Part shown: piece after piece, positions 1 to 11,734 of the stretch
How the letters are laid out: the number at the start of each line of letters is the position of its first letter
How positions within the stretch are numbered: the stretch's first letter is position 1
Assembly: GCA_947650285.1 (NCBI GenBank)
Contig: CANTFL010000251.1
Coordinates: 372,001 to 436,000 of the forward strand
DNA length: 64,000 nucleotides
DNA from: Hyaloperonospora brassicae
Taxonomy: Eukaryota; Oomycota; Peronosporomycetes; Peronosporales; Peronosporaceae
Direction: 5' to 3'
The notes under the pieces: model-generated
The model's input: only the letters and a program-made list of their open reading frames with translations
Databases searched by the model: none
Told to the model about the DNA's origin: nothing
Position numbers and translations under genes: made by a program

Positions 1-57
1 CTCCGAATGGCCCTTGACGTTACTTTAAAAATATTTTCGACGTATGGGCAATCCTGA

Positions 58-456
58 CGAAGGATTAATTATACTCCCATTATTGTTCTGACTGGGGTTA
101 CTCTCGCCAATATACCAGATACTGACATTGGCTATGACGACGACGTCGTTCCAAAAGTCCATCCACATACAACTGATGGTCCCCTTGATCACCGAGCAGC
201 GTCGGTGAAGGTAGATGTATCTAGGGAGGAGCATGAGAAGCTACATCTCGAAGTAAATTGTCCCCCCGAGACCGTGGGTAAGACCCAGAGTACGCTTGAC
301 ACGATGCAAACTCGCCTTCAGAAGTTAAGGTAGGGTCTTACACGGATAAAGGCTCATCTTGACACCCTCGACCGGATTCAGCAGCCGATTGCCTGGCCAA
401 TTGTTGCGGTGCAAGCGCCTCCAAGTTCACGTGGGACGGATCCCGATACAGCTTAA
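58..456 (+). pseudogene. Possible antisense coiled-coil ORF remnant of a Ty3 element
   Basis: One plus-strand frame is open from 58 to a TAG at 331-333 and continues to a TAA at 454-456. The part around 230-390 reads as charged, heptad-like sequence (residues such as REEHEKLHLEV and LDTMQTRLQKL). It runs tail to tail into the minus-strand integrase remnant that ends at 427, overlapping it by about 30 nt. This is the same layout as the antisense ORF of element 2 (21495-23099). I saw no sequence similarity strong enough to prove homology. It may be a chance open frame in decayed repeat DNA. Confidence 0.3.
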
Positions 457-1796
457 GTAAGCCAACGTGAAAGCAGGATGTGTGCGCAATTTGCGCGAAA
501 GGTTGAGCGTATACGCAAGTCTCTTCTTATAGGCGATTGTGAATGGTCCAATGAAGCGCGGATGCAACTTTGTGTTGAAGACAGCGGACCCTGCATTTGT
601 AGGTAGGTTTTTAGCATTGAGTGATACTTGGTATCCGACCTCGTACCGTTCAATACAAACTCTTCCTTTGGCATCTGATTGCTCTTTCGATTTTTCTTGG
701 CTATTAGCCAGTGCGTCACACGCATGGCGTAAGACATTCAATCGCGTTGCGAGAAACCCGCTGAATTGTTTGTGAATAATACCAGGAATAATTTCAGCTA
801 GCCGGTCGTCCATCGCTCCCCCACCAAGCCCTGAACCACGTTGTGGTAGCGTTAACGGAGCGCGAGGGTTTGTGAGGTCTTTCACGTAGAACGGAGTAAA
901 TCCTGTATAGACATGAACATCATTTTTTAAAGAAAACTCAACAACAGGAAGCATGGAACGCCAACGTTTCGGCAGCGCAACCTCTTCGTAACACCTCGCC
1001 AAAAACGCGGTACACTCGATTGGTTTGATCATCGGTCTGCGGATGAATCGCTGTGGACATGTCTAAGCGTGTGTCTAGGACCTTCAAGACGGACTGTCCA
1101 AAATTCCAAGCGAAGCGAGGATTCATATCATAGACAATTGCCACAGGCAAGCTGTGTTATCGAAGACTCGATCTATAAACAGCGTAGTTGTAACTTCATC
1201 AACAATGTTATTCGGTACAGACGCCGAGTGAGCCATCTTGATCAAACGGTTAACAAAGACCACAATACCCATATTGTCGTACGAATCTTTCAGACGGTCG
1301 AGCATGAAATCGATAATGATGAACTCCCAACACTCTTTGGGTACAGGTAAAATATTTTGCAGCGCAACCTCATGTGCTGGGGGTTTAACCCGATGACACG
1401 TTTCACGCGTACGCAAATATGTGCTGGCCATTTATAAAGTTCGGACCACCAAGCGTTTTGGATAACTGAGATATAGGTGTTCCCTTTACCGAGATGGACA
1501 TTCAACGCAGTACTTTGTGAATCATGGAGGATTCGATATTTTAACTACTCATCGTGCAAGGAAACGATACGAGAAGTACCCTCAACATCCGTGACGTAGT
1601 ACAACAGGCCGTGATGGATGGAGTATCGATGTGGCCGCGCACGTAATTGTGCTGACAATTCTATGTCTGAGTCCTTAAACTTCTCGCTTCCAAGATTATG
1701 TAGCAGAGTCACACAGTGATCATCGTTTGCGTAAGATGTACGGATTAGGTCAGTAACTGACGACGACAGAGTCGTAACATGCATGAGCAAGCTCAT
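427..1796 (-). pseudogene. Decayed Ty3/gypsy pol remnant (post-RNase H linker and integrase)
   Basis: Three overlapping minus-strand frames give consecutive parts of a Ty3 integrase. 1796-1545 matches the linker after RNase H (the GLLYYVTDVEG stretch corresponds to GLLYYTAVADD in element 2). 1431-1123 holds the start of the catalytic core (CWEFIIIDFML, then VFVNRLIKMAHSASVP). 1150-938 carries NPRFAWNFGQ and STAIHPQTDDQTNRV. 1032-427 is the core end and C-terminal domain, with RFIGPFTI and RKLRTHPAF. The frame changes mean it is inactive. RT, protease and gag are absent, and element 1 begins 11 bp from its upstream edge. It could be the truncated body of the element whose LTR lies at 16316-16727, cut by element 1, but that is inference. 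Confidence 0.8.
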
Positions 1797-1807
1797 AGTC
1801 TGGCCTG

Positions 1808-3623
1808 TGTGGTAAAGTCACTAATTAAATTAAATGATGGGACGTGGATCGGTGGCCACCCAGTTAAGGTGTCACTTACAGGTGGAAAATGAGGCCATGG
1901 GACCTGGCGATCGAATGAAGAGATGGAAACTGATCTCAATGGGAACCGGCGATCTGGTCCAACTGTCACCAAACCGATGGATACGGATCGACCTGAGACG
2001 GAGCGATCTGGTACAAGCCGACAAATAGAACGATTACCATGGAGCGATCTGGGACAAGTATCTGGTACAAGGATCTGAAACCAGGTGATGTGATATGACT
2101 CGGTGACGAAGGTGTAACATCCTGCAGATAGGTGATGCTCTCTACGGGTCTCCCAAAGGGAGTACTGATTTAGGTTAATTATGGCCCGATCTGGAAGTGG
2201 GGATGTTTGTGGGAGTCCGTGGGACCGTTGTAAGAGCTGTGGATGGTCCCATTGAGCAGATAAACTCTTGGTGATGGCATCGGAGTATGCACAATGAACG
2301 GAATAACATATATGGCCGTATTGCACTATGTCGATCCTCAACTATCTCGAATTGGGCATCAGATCGGTCATGTTCCCCACTGATTATGGATATATCGCTG
2401 ATGAGACTTTTGGATCATGTCAGACATGCTTGGGGAAGGTCCGTGAGTGATGTCTCAAAAGTTCATATCGAAAGAGCCGGTGGAAGCCGGTCGAATTGAC
2501 GTCGCAAAGCGGATTTGGACACATTCCGCATTTGGATACAATTTTGGACTTTTCGGTACCAAAAGTGGGCATTTGGTACCGTATGTGGAATTTGGTCTCG
2601 TTTGGTGTCTAGGTACGATATCGGGAGTATTGGCGCTATCTTTGGAGTACAGGTCACGAAATTTCGACACGTGTTCAAGGGGACGGTCAAGCTTAAAGGT
2701 GATATCGACTTGGAGAGTAACCAATGGTTGGGAATAGGCTTAATGATAGGTTGGCTATTAATTTGGTTGGATAACAAACAGACTTGAAGTCTACTTCTTC
2801 TGCTCACGACGCACGTTCTCCTCCCATCTTCCTCGGGCAGGATTGATTTGGCTTCCCCGGAGGGTCAAGGCACGCGTGTTACAGGGACACAGAATACCGA
2901 TCTTGAGTTGTTGGCAAAGATCGAGAAGAGCGATCTCGGGATATCTGGCCCGGATCGATCAAGTACTCACACTCAACTCAACTGCTAGGGTAGCAGCCAC
3001 ACAACAAAGGAAAAGGAAAAGGATTTTGGACACAAGATTGTGAGACGGCTCAAGCGGTCAGAAGATCTGGACAGGGAGTTCAAGACAATACCGAGCAAGA
3101 TCGAAGCGATCTACCGGAAATATCGGCGTGTTTCATTTTGGCGAAACCAAGAACCGATCTGTCTATATTGCGCACTTCCGGCAAGATCGGCCGATCCCGA
3201 GACTAGATCGGACCGATTCCAACGCAAGATCGACGCAAGACTATTATTTGATGAGTGAAGATTTCCGCACAGCGAAGGCCCCGATCCCGAAGACGAATCG
3301 GGATCGGTGTGATTCAAGATCGAGATCGCGACATCTCCAAATAGAGATCGCCGCGACTCAAGATCAGGATCGCAGAACCCCTGTTCGTGGTGTGAAGATT
3401 TCCGCACCGGAAGCGAACGCTCATCCCCACACCCTCAGCGAGATCGACATCTCCCAAGGACATTACGAAGAGCTCAAGCCAGCCCAACCGACGGGTACAC
3501 AAGGTGAGCACAAGGTTATACGGTAAGGCACGGATCGGAGTACCCCCTCCGTGAGTCGGCAAGTCTGGGAAAGTGGAAGATCGACATTCACTAAAGCAAT
3601 TTTGTGAGATCGACTTCACCACA
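1808..3623 (+). repeat. Element 1 5' LTR
   Basis: The 1,816-bp LTR starts TGTGGTAAAGTC and ends GACTTCACCACA. It pairs with 14509-16304. From about 2276 to 3575 the two copies differ at only a handful of positions at a constant offset of 12,681. The first 470 bp, in contrast, differ by many substitutions and indels (roughly a quarter of positions by eye). The open frames inside it appear in both LTRs and are probably non-coding. Confidence 0.93.
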
Positions 3624-6096
3624 ATGGTGCGCACGCCCGGATCTTCTGAGGCCTCTGTATTTTACCGTGAGTCCACTGGCGAAGATGTCAAGATCAAGCA
3701 AGAACCTGGGATTGAAGTGTCAGCGACAGAGGGATCGACGCAGACACGTAGAAGCACAAGATCTTCAGATCATCAGAGTTTTGGGAGGGGCTCTAATGGA
3801 ATGAAAAGGGAAGCGGAAGATCGAGAGATCGATCTGGAAGATAAACCTCAATTCCCTCCTAGGGCCCTTTCAGGGGTCACCGCAAAATGCTCTGCAAAGA
3901 GCGATCTGCTGGATGAAAATCCAAAGGCGAAAGCCAAACCCTACCTCCTCGTTGACAGATCTCCTGACCTCAAGCTGAGGAACACGATCACGAGATCGAC
4001 CACATCTGAACGACCCACGACGAGATCAATGGGATCGGACGTCAAAGATCGCCAAATCGGCAGAACCGTGCAATCGAAGATCGGAGTCAAAGAGGAATAC
4101 TATGAAACACCAGATAAGATCGGGATTCAGAAGACGGAATATAACCCAGTGAAGATCGCGTTCAGAGAGAAGAAGAAGACGAATGAAGCGCGGGAACGTG
4201 CGAAATGGCAATACTATTATGGCCATTTGAAGACACTATTCAAGACAGATCCAATGTTCAAGATATTAAGGCCCAAGTTGATTTGTCCTCTGGATAAGCC
4301 GATCTCGGTCCCACCTCCTGGGACCAACAAAGTCGACGAGATCAATTTGATTTTGCAGATGTTGGACGACATGGGTGTCTGCCCTAACGCTTTTGATGGA
4401 GATGAACGGCTGAGTTGCAGCTTGGAACTGTTGAAGAACGCGGCGAATGAGTTTGTGGAGATCATGATAATGCTGGTGGGCAAAGCCAATACTCCTGAAG
4501 ACAAGATCGGGACACCCTCGGACTCACTCCGGAAACACCCCGCGGGATCGCCCCGTTACGCCTCGGATGACTCTGAGAGCGAGTCCGATGGATTCATCAG
4601 CAAATTCGTCGGATGTCTCTTGGACCATCGGGTAGTACGTTTATAAAGAACAAGATCGGGCAAGCCAAGATCGACGCCGTTAAAGGACGAGCCAAGGGCG
4701 ACATGTTACTGAGATCGGCCGGTACCCGTACTGGGCTGGACGATCAAGAAGAAAGCGATCTAAGTAGGCACTTCAATGCAGCCATGAAGAAGTACGAGGC
4801 GGATCAATGCACAGCTCAGCGAATGAATCGACAGCCAAACCGCCACCCAGATCGCCGTACCTTTCTCTGACCTTCGCACGAAAGCCATGACATGCCGGAT
4901 GTGGAGATGGAATCGGTGGAGTCGGACACTTATCAACAGATCCACCATGGGGCGGAATACGACCCGGATGATTTATGGATGCCCGAACCACGAATCCCTC
5001 ACGTAGCCGCGACCGGTGTGACTACCGGAGGGGGAAGCATCACGCAGAGGATCAGAATCTCAGCGATTTCTGAACTGAAAGAATTCTCAGGGAAGGATCG
5101 GGAAGAAGATAAAGCACGAACCTGGATCGGCAAAGTGAAGTCAGCGATCATCCGGGATCAAGCACCGGACGAAGAGAGATGTCTGGTTTTCGGTGATCTC
5201 ATGGTGGGCCCAACCCGATGCTGGTACCGACAGCTGAGTAGATCGACGAGATTCAATTAGAAAGAATTGATGAACAGTTTTCTTGTGGAATATGCGGGAC
5301 ACGGGATGTCCGCGAGCCGGCAATATTACCAAGCAAAGAAACGATCGAAGGAAGATCCTTTGCAGTACCTATATCGGCTTAATGTGATGGGACTGCAGGC
5401 GAAGATACCGGTAATGTTGGATTGCCAGCTGCGCGCAAGGAACATGTCAACCATTTCATTGACATCTTGGACGACCCCGATCTGTCCAATCAATTGCTAC
5501 TGCTGAATATAGAAAACGCAGATGCCATGAAAAAGACACTGCATGGATATCAACAAGGGAGATCGCGTCAGGGTAAAGTGATGATGGGATCGTCCAAGTT
5601 CAGGTAGAAGGGAACGCCGGGTCCAGCGCTGTCTAAGCCTGCACGAGCGGTGAGGATGTTCCATACCGAGGACGTCAGCATCGAGTCAGGATCGGACACG
5701 TACGGATCAGATTTGGAAGATCGATTGAGATCGGTCCACGTGGCTGCTAGTACGGATCGGCACCCATCCCCCAATGACGTTACGGCAAACGCGAGATCGG
5801 TCAACCCGAACACTCGTCGAGATTACCAAGATCTCAATATTTTATCGAAGCCGTGTACTCATTGCGGATCGACCAAGCATGGAGATCTCGGTTGCTGGAA
5901 GCGACTCACTTGTCAGAAGTGTGGGCGTAAAGGACACCCCTAGGACAGTTGTTTTTTCGTGTGTCGTGCCTGCGGTGAGATGCATGACCCGGGGAAGTGT
6001 CCCATGGAGGAGTTCTACACTATGATCCGCCAGTGGTACGTCCCAAACAAGCATGCGGGGATGCTGCCAGAGAAGGCCGAGAAGATGTTAAACTAG
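3624..6096 (+). pseudogene. Element 1 gag, broken
   Basis: Gag is spread over several frames: 3624-4646, 4613-4870, 4892-5260, 5267-5506, 5422-5607 and 5650-6096. The N-terminal third is charged, disordered and rich in Arg-Ser-Thr. A Ty3-type capsid region lies around 5060-5260 (ISELKEFSGKDREEDKARTW, then a GPTRCWYRQL patch) and continues to about 5600. Near 5857-6003 are zinc knuckles: CTHCGSTKHGDLGC (CX2CX4HX4C), a second CX2CX4HX4C interrupted by a TAG at 5941-5943, and a variant CX2CX3HX4C. The ATG directly after the LTR is the likely original start, since the open frame upstream of it lies within the LTR. At least four breaks make this copy non-functional. Confidence 0.8.
3625..3642 (+). 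promoter_or_regulatory. Putative tRNA primer-binding site of element 1
   Basis: One base after the LTR end the sequence reads TGGTGCGCACGCCCGG. The TGG at this spacing is what a PBS pairing with a tRNA 3' CCA end requires. I could not assign the tRNA. The site overlaps an ATG at 3624 that is in frame with gag. Confidence 0.5.
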
Positions 6097-6202
6097 GACG
6101 CTCGCCAGGTTTAAATCTGGTACGAGCCGAGCGATCTAGGCTCTGCATTATTGCATACGTGAAAAAAAGAAGACAGATCGCGAGAGTAAGCAAGATACAG
6201 AT

Positions 6203-6973
6203 ATGGAAACAAATATATCTCGTTCGAAGTTAAAACGTGTTGCTTCCGTGGCCCATCTGAAGATGATCGATGAGTACTCGCGATCTGAATTAACTATGGA
6301 GATCGAGCTCGCTTACGGTGAATCTCGCGGATACTGGAAGCACTACTCGCCCGGGAAGTGGTTCAAACAAGCGAAAGCTGTTGGCAAGATCAACAACGCA
6401 AAAGCCACTCTGCTATTTGATTCTGGTGCTGAAGTGTCGATCATTGACACCACCTTTGCTCGTAAGGTCGGTTGTAATATTGACGAAAGTCAACGACAAG
6501 AATGTATCGGGATTATTGAAACCCCGTACATGACGATGGGACGTACCAAGATTAAAATAACCCTCGCGGAATCGCTGGTATACTATTTCAATGTGTGGGT
6601 AGGCGATCTGGCAGGGCAAGAAGCAATTCTGGGCATGGATTTTATGGTGCCTGCCGGAGTGCGGCTTGATCTAGCCGATGGCGCGCTATGCCTACCGGAA
6701 GAAATCCGTATTCATATCGCAGGACGTCGCCCCGCGTACGGATCGAAGATACAACATGTAACGGCGAAGGACCAACATGTGGTGATCCCGGTCGGAGATT
6801 CAAGGGAAGTGAAGATCGGGATCGGAGGGGCTAAGATAAATTTGTGGGTCGCTAGAGGACCAGATTGGGTTCCCACTGTGATCTCGGGGTTGGGTAAGAC
6901 GAAGTACCTGCATAGGACCAACATTAGCGACCATGAGATCATACTGCCCACCCACACTATATTAGGCTTGTGA
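6203..6973 (+). pseudogene. Element 1 retroviral-type aspartic protease region
   Basis: The 256-codon block contains the protease signature LLFDSGAEVSIID at about 6411-6450. A later ILGMDF motif follows at about 6627, the usual second conserved patch of Ty3 proteases (normally ILGxDx). The enzyme would cut Gag and Pol polyproteins during particle maturation. It is separated by stops from gag upstream (6096) and from the RT block (7261), with a short linker frame at 6970-7257. The domain itself looks undamaged, but the polyprotein is not continuous. Confidence 0.8.
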
Positions 6974-7260
6974 CCCGAAGGCGATATGGTACCACGAACT
7001 CAAGGTTTCGTGACGGTCGGATCGGGGAAGTAAAAGGAGTGGCAAACTCTGGTGATGAGGCTACGACGGATCGAGTGAATGAACTCTTGAAAGAACAGAT
7101 CGGACCACTGGTAGATCGCCCTACGTATGCCACTCCCAAATGCATCATAAAACGTCAGTCCGACGCGTTAAAGGACATATTTCCAGCGACTTTCATGATA
7201 ACGCAGAAAGTTGGCAATGACGAATCGCAAAAGACAGGTGTTGTCGTCGCGAGGTAAGTA

Positions 7261-9045
7261 ATGGTCAACGGAGCCGAACTAGCGCGGGTACATAGCGATC
7301 AAGAAATCGAAGCCCAACAGGCTACGAAGGGAGATCGCGATACAGATCCAGAATGGCTACGTGACGGATCGTCTCCATCGAAGGCCGAACCGACTGATAA
7401 ACTGCTGACTTTGGACCAGCCGGGAGAGACAAAAGAGCCCAAGGAAGAAGCAATGTTAAAGACTGAAGATGCCGGGATCGCGGTAACGCCAATTTACTAC
7501 CACGAGAGCGGAGATTTGTTTGCTGAAGATATCGAGCAGCACATGGCAGTGCTACCAGAGATGTCGGCAGCTACAGAAGAAGTTACGATTGATGACATTC
7601 AGATCGGTGATCCCAATGTGCCTCTCACCACAGATCAACAGCGGCTCAGATTGCTGATCTGGAAGAGCCGTCACCTCCTCATGGGTAAAGATAATGCTCT
7701 ACCACCAGCAGCACGAGGCGCGATCGGTGATATTGATGTCGGTGGGGCAGCTCCGATAGCGCAAAGAGTACGTCCGGTCGCACCTAAATATCGGGAGAAG
7801 CTGTCAGATCTTATCAAAGGGCTGTTATCGGCCAAGATCGTTCAGCCATCCACGTCGCCTTGGGCGTCTCATATAGTGGTGATCCTCAAAAAGAATGGAG
7901 TGGATATTCGTCCCTGTATAGATTATCGAAGAGTGAATCAGCTGACACGCCTGATGGTGTATCTTATGCCGTTGATCAGCAATCTGCTGGAAGACCTGGA
8001 TAAAGCCCTATGGTACTGTTCGCTAGACATGGCCAGTGGATTCTGGGTCGTGCAAATGACCGAGCGAGCAAAACTGATATCAGCGTTTGTCACGCCGTTT
8101 GGTCTTTTCGAGTGGTTGCGAATGCCTTTTGGGCTTAAGAACGCGCCCCAGATCTACCAACGTCTAGTTGACAATGCGCTGTATGGATACCACAAGATCG
8201 GCCAGAGATCCACCTCTGATGGCCAGATCGACATGTTCAAGGACGGCGAACCTGAAACAGATCGACGATCTTCTATACTGGGACGCCGATCTTACATTGA
8301 CGACATCCTCATACCAGCCACGTCATGGGAATCTCTGTACGCAAAAGTAGAGCGATTGCTGGAAGCATGTGATAAGTGGAATCTGTCTGTCAGTCTCACA
8401 AAGAGTTTTTGGGGGTGCCGTAAGGTCGACTATTTGGGAAATCGAGTGTCTGTGGATGGTCTGGAGGCTCAGCCCAAGAACTTGGGTTCGTTGATCAACA
8501 TCCCGTTCCCTAGCACGCTACGAGCTATGCAATCTTTTCTCGAAAGCTTGAACTACTACCGTCGCTTCATTGAGGATTTCGCGGTGTATGACGCGGTATT
8601 GTATGAGTTAAGAGAATCGGATTTCTTCGAGATCGGCCGATCTCAGCTCGCAGCAGGTGACGAATGGTCGACCGAGGGTCGATGGACGGAAGCCAGGGTT
8701 TCTTTCACTATGCTAAAGGCTAAGATAGCTACCGCTCCTATGCTCAAACATTTCGACCCAGATCGCCCCCCTGTGATCGTAGTCTACGCTAGCAAGTGGG
8801 CTGTTTCAGCGGCCCTGATACAGGAGTACGAGGGCGTATACCATCCGGTTACGTTTACTAGCCGCACCTTAAAGCCCAACGAGCTTAACTATGGAACGGT
8901 GGAAAAGGAAGTGCTGGCGCTACTTCGTGTTTTGGATGTATGCTACACTACGCTTGCTTCGCGAGAGATCACTGTGCTGACCCGACATTCTACGTTAGCG
9001 TGGTTGATGCAATCTCGGGGACTCAACGAGAGATTAGGACGGTGA
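7261..9045 (+). pseudogene. Element 1 reverse transcriptase and first RNase H
   Basis: This block is open for 594 codons. Residues 1-150 are an acidic linker. The RT then shows the usual order: a substrate-binding region (KKNGVDIRPCIDYRRVNQLT), LDMASGFWVVQM with the first catalytic Asp, FGLFEWLRMPFGLKNAP, and SYIDDIL (YIDD box with the two catalytic Asp) at about 8290. About 60 extra residues lie between the NAP motif and YIDD, longer than usual for Ty3 RT. The first RNase H follows (PPVIVVYASKWAVSAALIQE, then NYGTVEKEVLALLRVLD). The first RNase H Asp appears replaced by Ala (YAS where YDAS is usual). A TGA at 9043-9045 ends the block, and the same frame resumes at once as the second RNase H. 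Confidence 0.88.
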
Positions 9046-9051
9046 GCTGCC

Positions 9052-9534
9052 TTGTTGTCTAAGTGGACTATGGAGGTGAAGAAATGTGAGCGAGGAGAGG
9101 AAGAAATCCTGGGCATGTTGGCAGCGAGTATCACTCCAAGAGACGAAATAGAAGAGATGCTGATCGTGATCTACCCACGTAAAGACTGCCGACTCAAGAT
9201 ATCAACACCGCCTCCAACGGTGGAAGCAGATGAAGAGTTGCTGGTGGCCAGCTTCGATGTATCGGCGAGGATAAAAAAGAAAGGAGGGTCGTACAGTGCG
9301 GTGATATGGAGGTAACCCGAGTGGAAGATCGTGGCGGCAGAATACAGATACACTCTCTACCTCACCGTGAATGAAGCTGAGTATAATGGATTGCTGTTAT
9401 GTTTCGATTTACTGGCCGATCTGGACAGGGGAAGAGTAATCTTTTGTGGGGATCATAATTTGGTGATCCGCCAGATGCGCGTTGAGATCGACTGCAAAGC
9501 CCCGGGCCTGCAACTCTTAAACATAAAGCGTTAA
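9052..9534 (+). pseudogene. Element 1 second RNase H-like domain (dual RNase H)
   Basis: In the same frame as the RT block, after one stop, comes a second RNase H fold. ASFDVSARIKKKGGSYSAVIW carries the first acidic residue at about 9250. After an in-frame TAA (9313-9315) come LTVNEAEYNGLLLCFDLLAD with the Glu and FCGDHNLVIRQM with the next Asp. This pattern (FDG.AR / NNEAEY..LL / GDS.LVI.QV) is that of the archaeal- or plant-like RNase H found in addition to the normal one in Tat-type Ty3 elements of plants and in some oomycete elements. Internal stops make it a pseudogene here. The identification rests on motif order read by eye. Confidence 0.7.
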
Positions 9535-9583
9535 AATAATTGCGATCTTGGCCTAGTCACGAGTTTCTGCATATGAAGCGAGA

Positions 9584-11102
9584 ATGGAACCAAAGCGCAG
9601 ATCGACTAGCCAGCACAGCATTGCAGAACGTAAAGGAAGAACTGTTGTAGCTGAAGAATATCGACAAGGTCTAATGACTCTGAACCGTCTCGATGAATTG
9701 TTGAAGCCCAAGCAAGATGGTCAGTTGGTGCGGATAGCTGCAATCACGAGATCAGCCGGGAGGATACGTCATGAACCTGAAGTGGTTCAGGAGGAGATAG
9801 TACAGAGGATTAGGGTACAACGAATTGTCCAAGCTCAAGATGAAGAGTGTTGGATTGTCAATCTCAAGGTGTATCTAAGTGGCGATGTATCAAACTTAGA
9901 CGCGGGAGAGGTGAAGATGTGTGCAAAACTGGCGCCAGAATACGAAATCGATGAAAACGATCTGCTATTTTTCTGCCCCATGGCGAAAAGAGAGTCAGAA
10001 GATCGCGATGGTTTGATGCGATTGGTGATCCCTGAGACGTTGCAACAGGATTTTTTGTATCACTATCATACGAGTCTGGGAGGAGGCCATCAGGGTATCG
10101 GCAGAACCTATCAGAGGATCAGATCGCGATTCCATTGGAGAGGACTATATCGGAGTGTGCAACGATATGTGGGCGAATGTACGGACTGTGAGACCGAAAA
10201 AGGAAGCCCGAAGATTCATAAGAGATCCCCGGGCAACCTGAACGCAACCTATCCATTTTAGACCATCGCAATGGATCATATACCGTCGTTGCCCAAGTCT
10301 ACAAAGGGGAATACCGAACTGCTTATTTGGGTGTAACTCTTCTCGGGATATGTGATTGCAAAGGCCAGCTCATCACGAACAGCACAAACAATAGCTGATA
10401 GTTATGAAGAATGTGTGTTCCGGTGCTTTGAAGCTAGCGAGGCTATCAGACACGATCGAGAACCGGGATTTATGTTTGATTTTTTTTCGAGCCTTCAGTC
10501 GGATCGTAGGACAGAAACAGCGTGCTACTATGGCCTACAGGCCACAAGCAAATGGAATAGTCGAACGAATGGTGCAAACCTTGACGCATTCGCTTAAGAT
10601 GTACGTGGCTGAAGTTGACCAACAAGACTGGGATGAGTATGCTGAGCGACTCACATTTGCGTTTAACACCGCACAAGATCGGATACGGGGGGACACCCCA
10701 TTCTATCTGATTCATGGGTGGGATCCACGATCGACGTTGGAAGCTACGTTATCAGTGGGGAACACGAGAACAAGAGATCGCGATCCGAAGCGGTGGAGAT
10801 ATAGTATCCAAAGACAATATAAGCGAGCTCGATCCGCAGTGAACGATCAACTACGAGCTGCGATCCAAGAGAGGGCAGATCGACATAATGAAGATTTGGA
10901 GCAACACGAGATCGAAGTGGGAATGCAAGTTTGGCTATACCTGGATCGAGTTAAAGAGGGATATGCGAAGAAGCTAGCGCATATGTGGTATGGTCCATTC
11001 CGAGTTGCGGACATTTGTGGAGATCACGCTGTGAAATTGGAGATCGCCGGACTCCGTATCGTTTATTTCCGATTGTACATTTATCGAAGCTACAAAAGGT
11101 AA
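9584..11102 (+). pseudogene. Element 1 integrase
   Basis: The HHCC zinc-binding domain is near 10060-10200 (HYHTSLGGGHQGIGRTY, then CTDC). Breaks follow at 10259-10261 and 10334-10336. The core is recognisable across two frames: AMDHIP (first Asp), HDREPGF (where the second Asp lies) and PQANGIVERM with the catalytic Glu at about 10570. The C-terminal part (EVGMQVWLYLDRVKEG, MWYGPFRVADI) is the GPF/Y-type module common in chromodomain-bearing Ty3 elements. Frame changes at about 10400-10500 and in the 10985-11100 overlap region disable it. Confidence 0.82.
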
Positions 11103-11386
11103 AAACGTTCCCTGAACGGCCGAAGGATCAGCTTACGATAGACGAGGCAGAGCGCTTGTGTTTCGATGAGGCTCTGCTGCCAGTAGATAGTTGGGAGAGT
11201 GAGCTTGAAGAAGTAGATTACGAAGTAGAAGAAATATTGGACGTGCGATCTGGTAGGAAAACCCGTAATGGGCGAGTACACCGACAGTTTCTGGTGAAGT
11301 GGAAGGTACACCTCGATCTAAGTTGGGTGGATGAGGCCAATCTAAGTTGTGGGCGATCTTGCAAGAGTTTGATTGGAACCGAGTGA
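11103..11386 (+). pseudogene. Element 1 pol C-terminal chromodomain
   Basis: The frame 10985-11386 takes over from integrase. After an acidic linker it reads YEVEEILDVRSGRKTRNG, then QFLVKWKVHLDLSWVDEANL. This follows the chromodomain order: aromatic start, beta strand, variable loop, LVKWK core and W.....L helix start. Such domains tether integration to modified histones in chromoviral Ty3 elements. The helix end is short, stopping at 11384. Neighbours are integrase upstream and about 350 bp without clear coding potential before the end of the antisense ORF at 11735. Confidence 0.65.
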
Positions 11387-11734
11387 GTCGAAACCGTTTC
11401 GAAGCAATGCAGTCTCACGAAGGCAAGTCGGACGAGCCTTAACAGTTCGAACAAGTATGCGGGAGGTGGCATATGCGGATGGAGGGGTTAAAAGAGGTGC
11501 TAGGCGGTAGCACATGCTGGTGGATGAGAGCGAGAAGGATCGAGGTCGTGGAAGTTGCAAAGAATGACGTACCCAAAAAAGAGACGATGATTGAATGACT
11601 TACACGAGTATGAAAGACGATCGGGCTTGGGCACCGATCTTGAACTAAGATGATGGAGCAGTCTTGAATTTGTTCTGTAGACGAGGGATTTGCGATCCGG
11701 GGTGATCCCAATAGGCGTTGCGGAACTAATTACT

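Noticed and set aside
2287..3526. Open frames inside the LTRs of element 1, repeated at 14968-16207
   Set aside because: They are identical in both LTRs only because the LTRs are copies. Composition is dominated by GATC-derived codons (Arg, Ser, Asp), with no motif.
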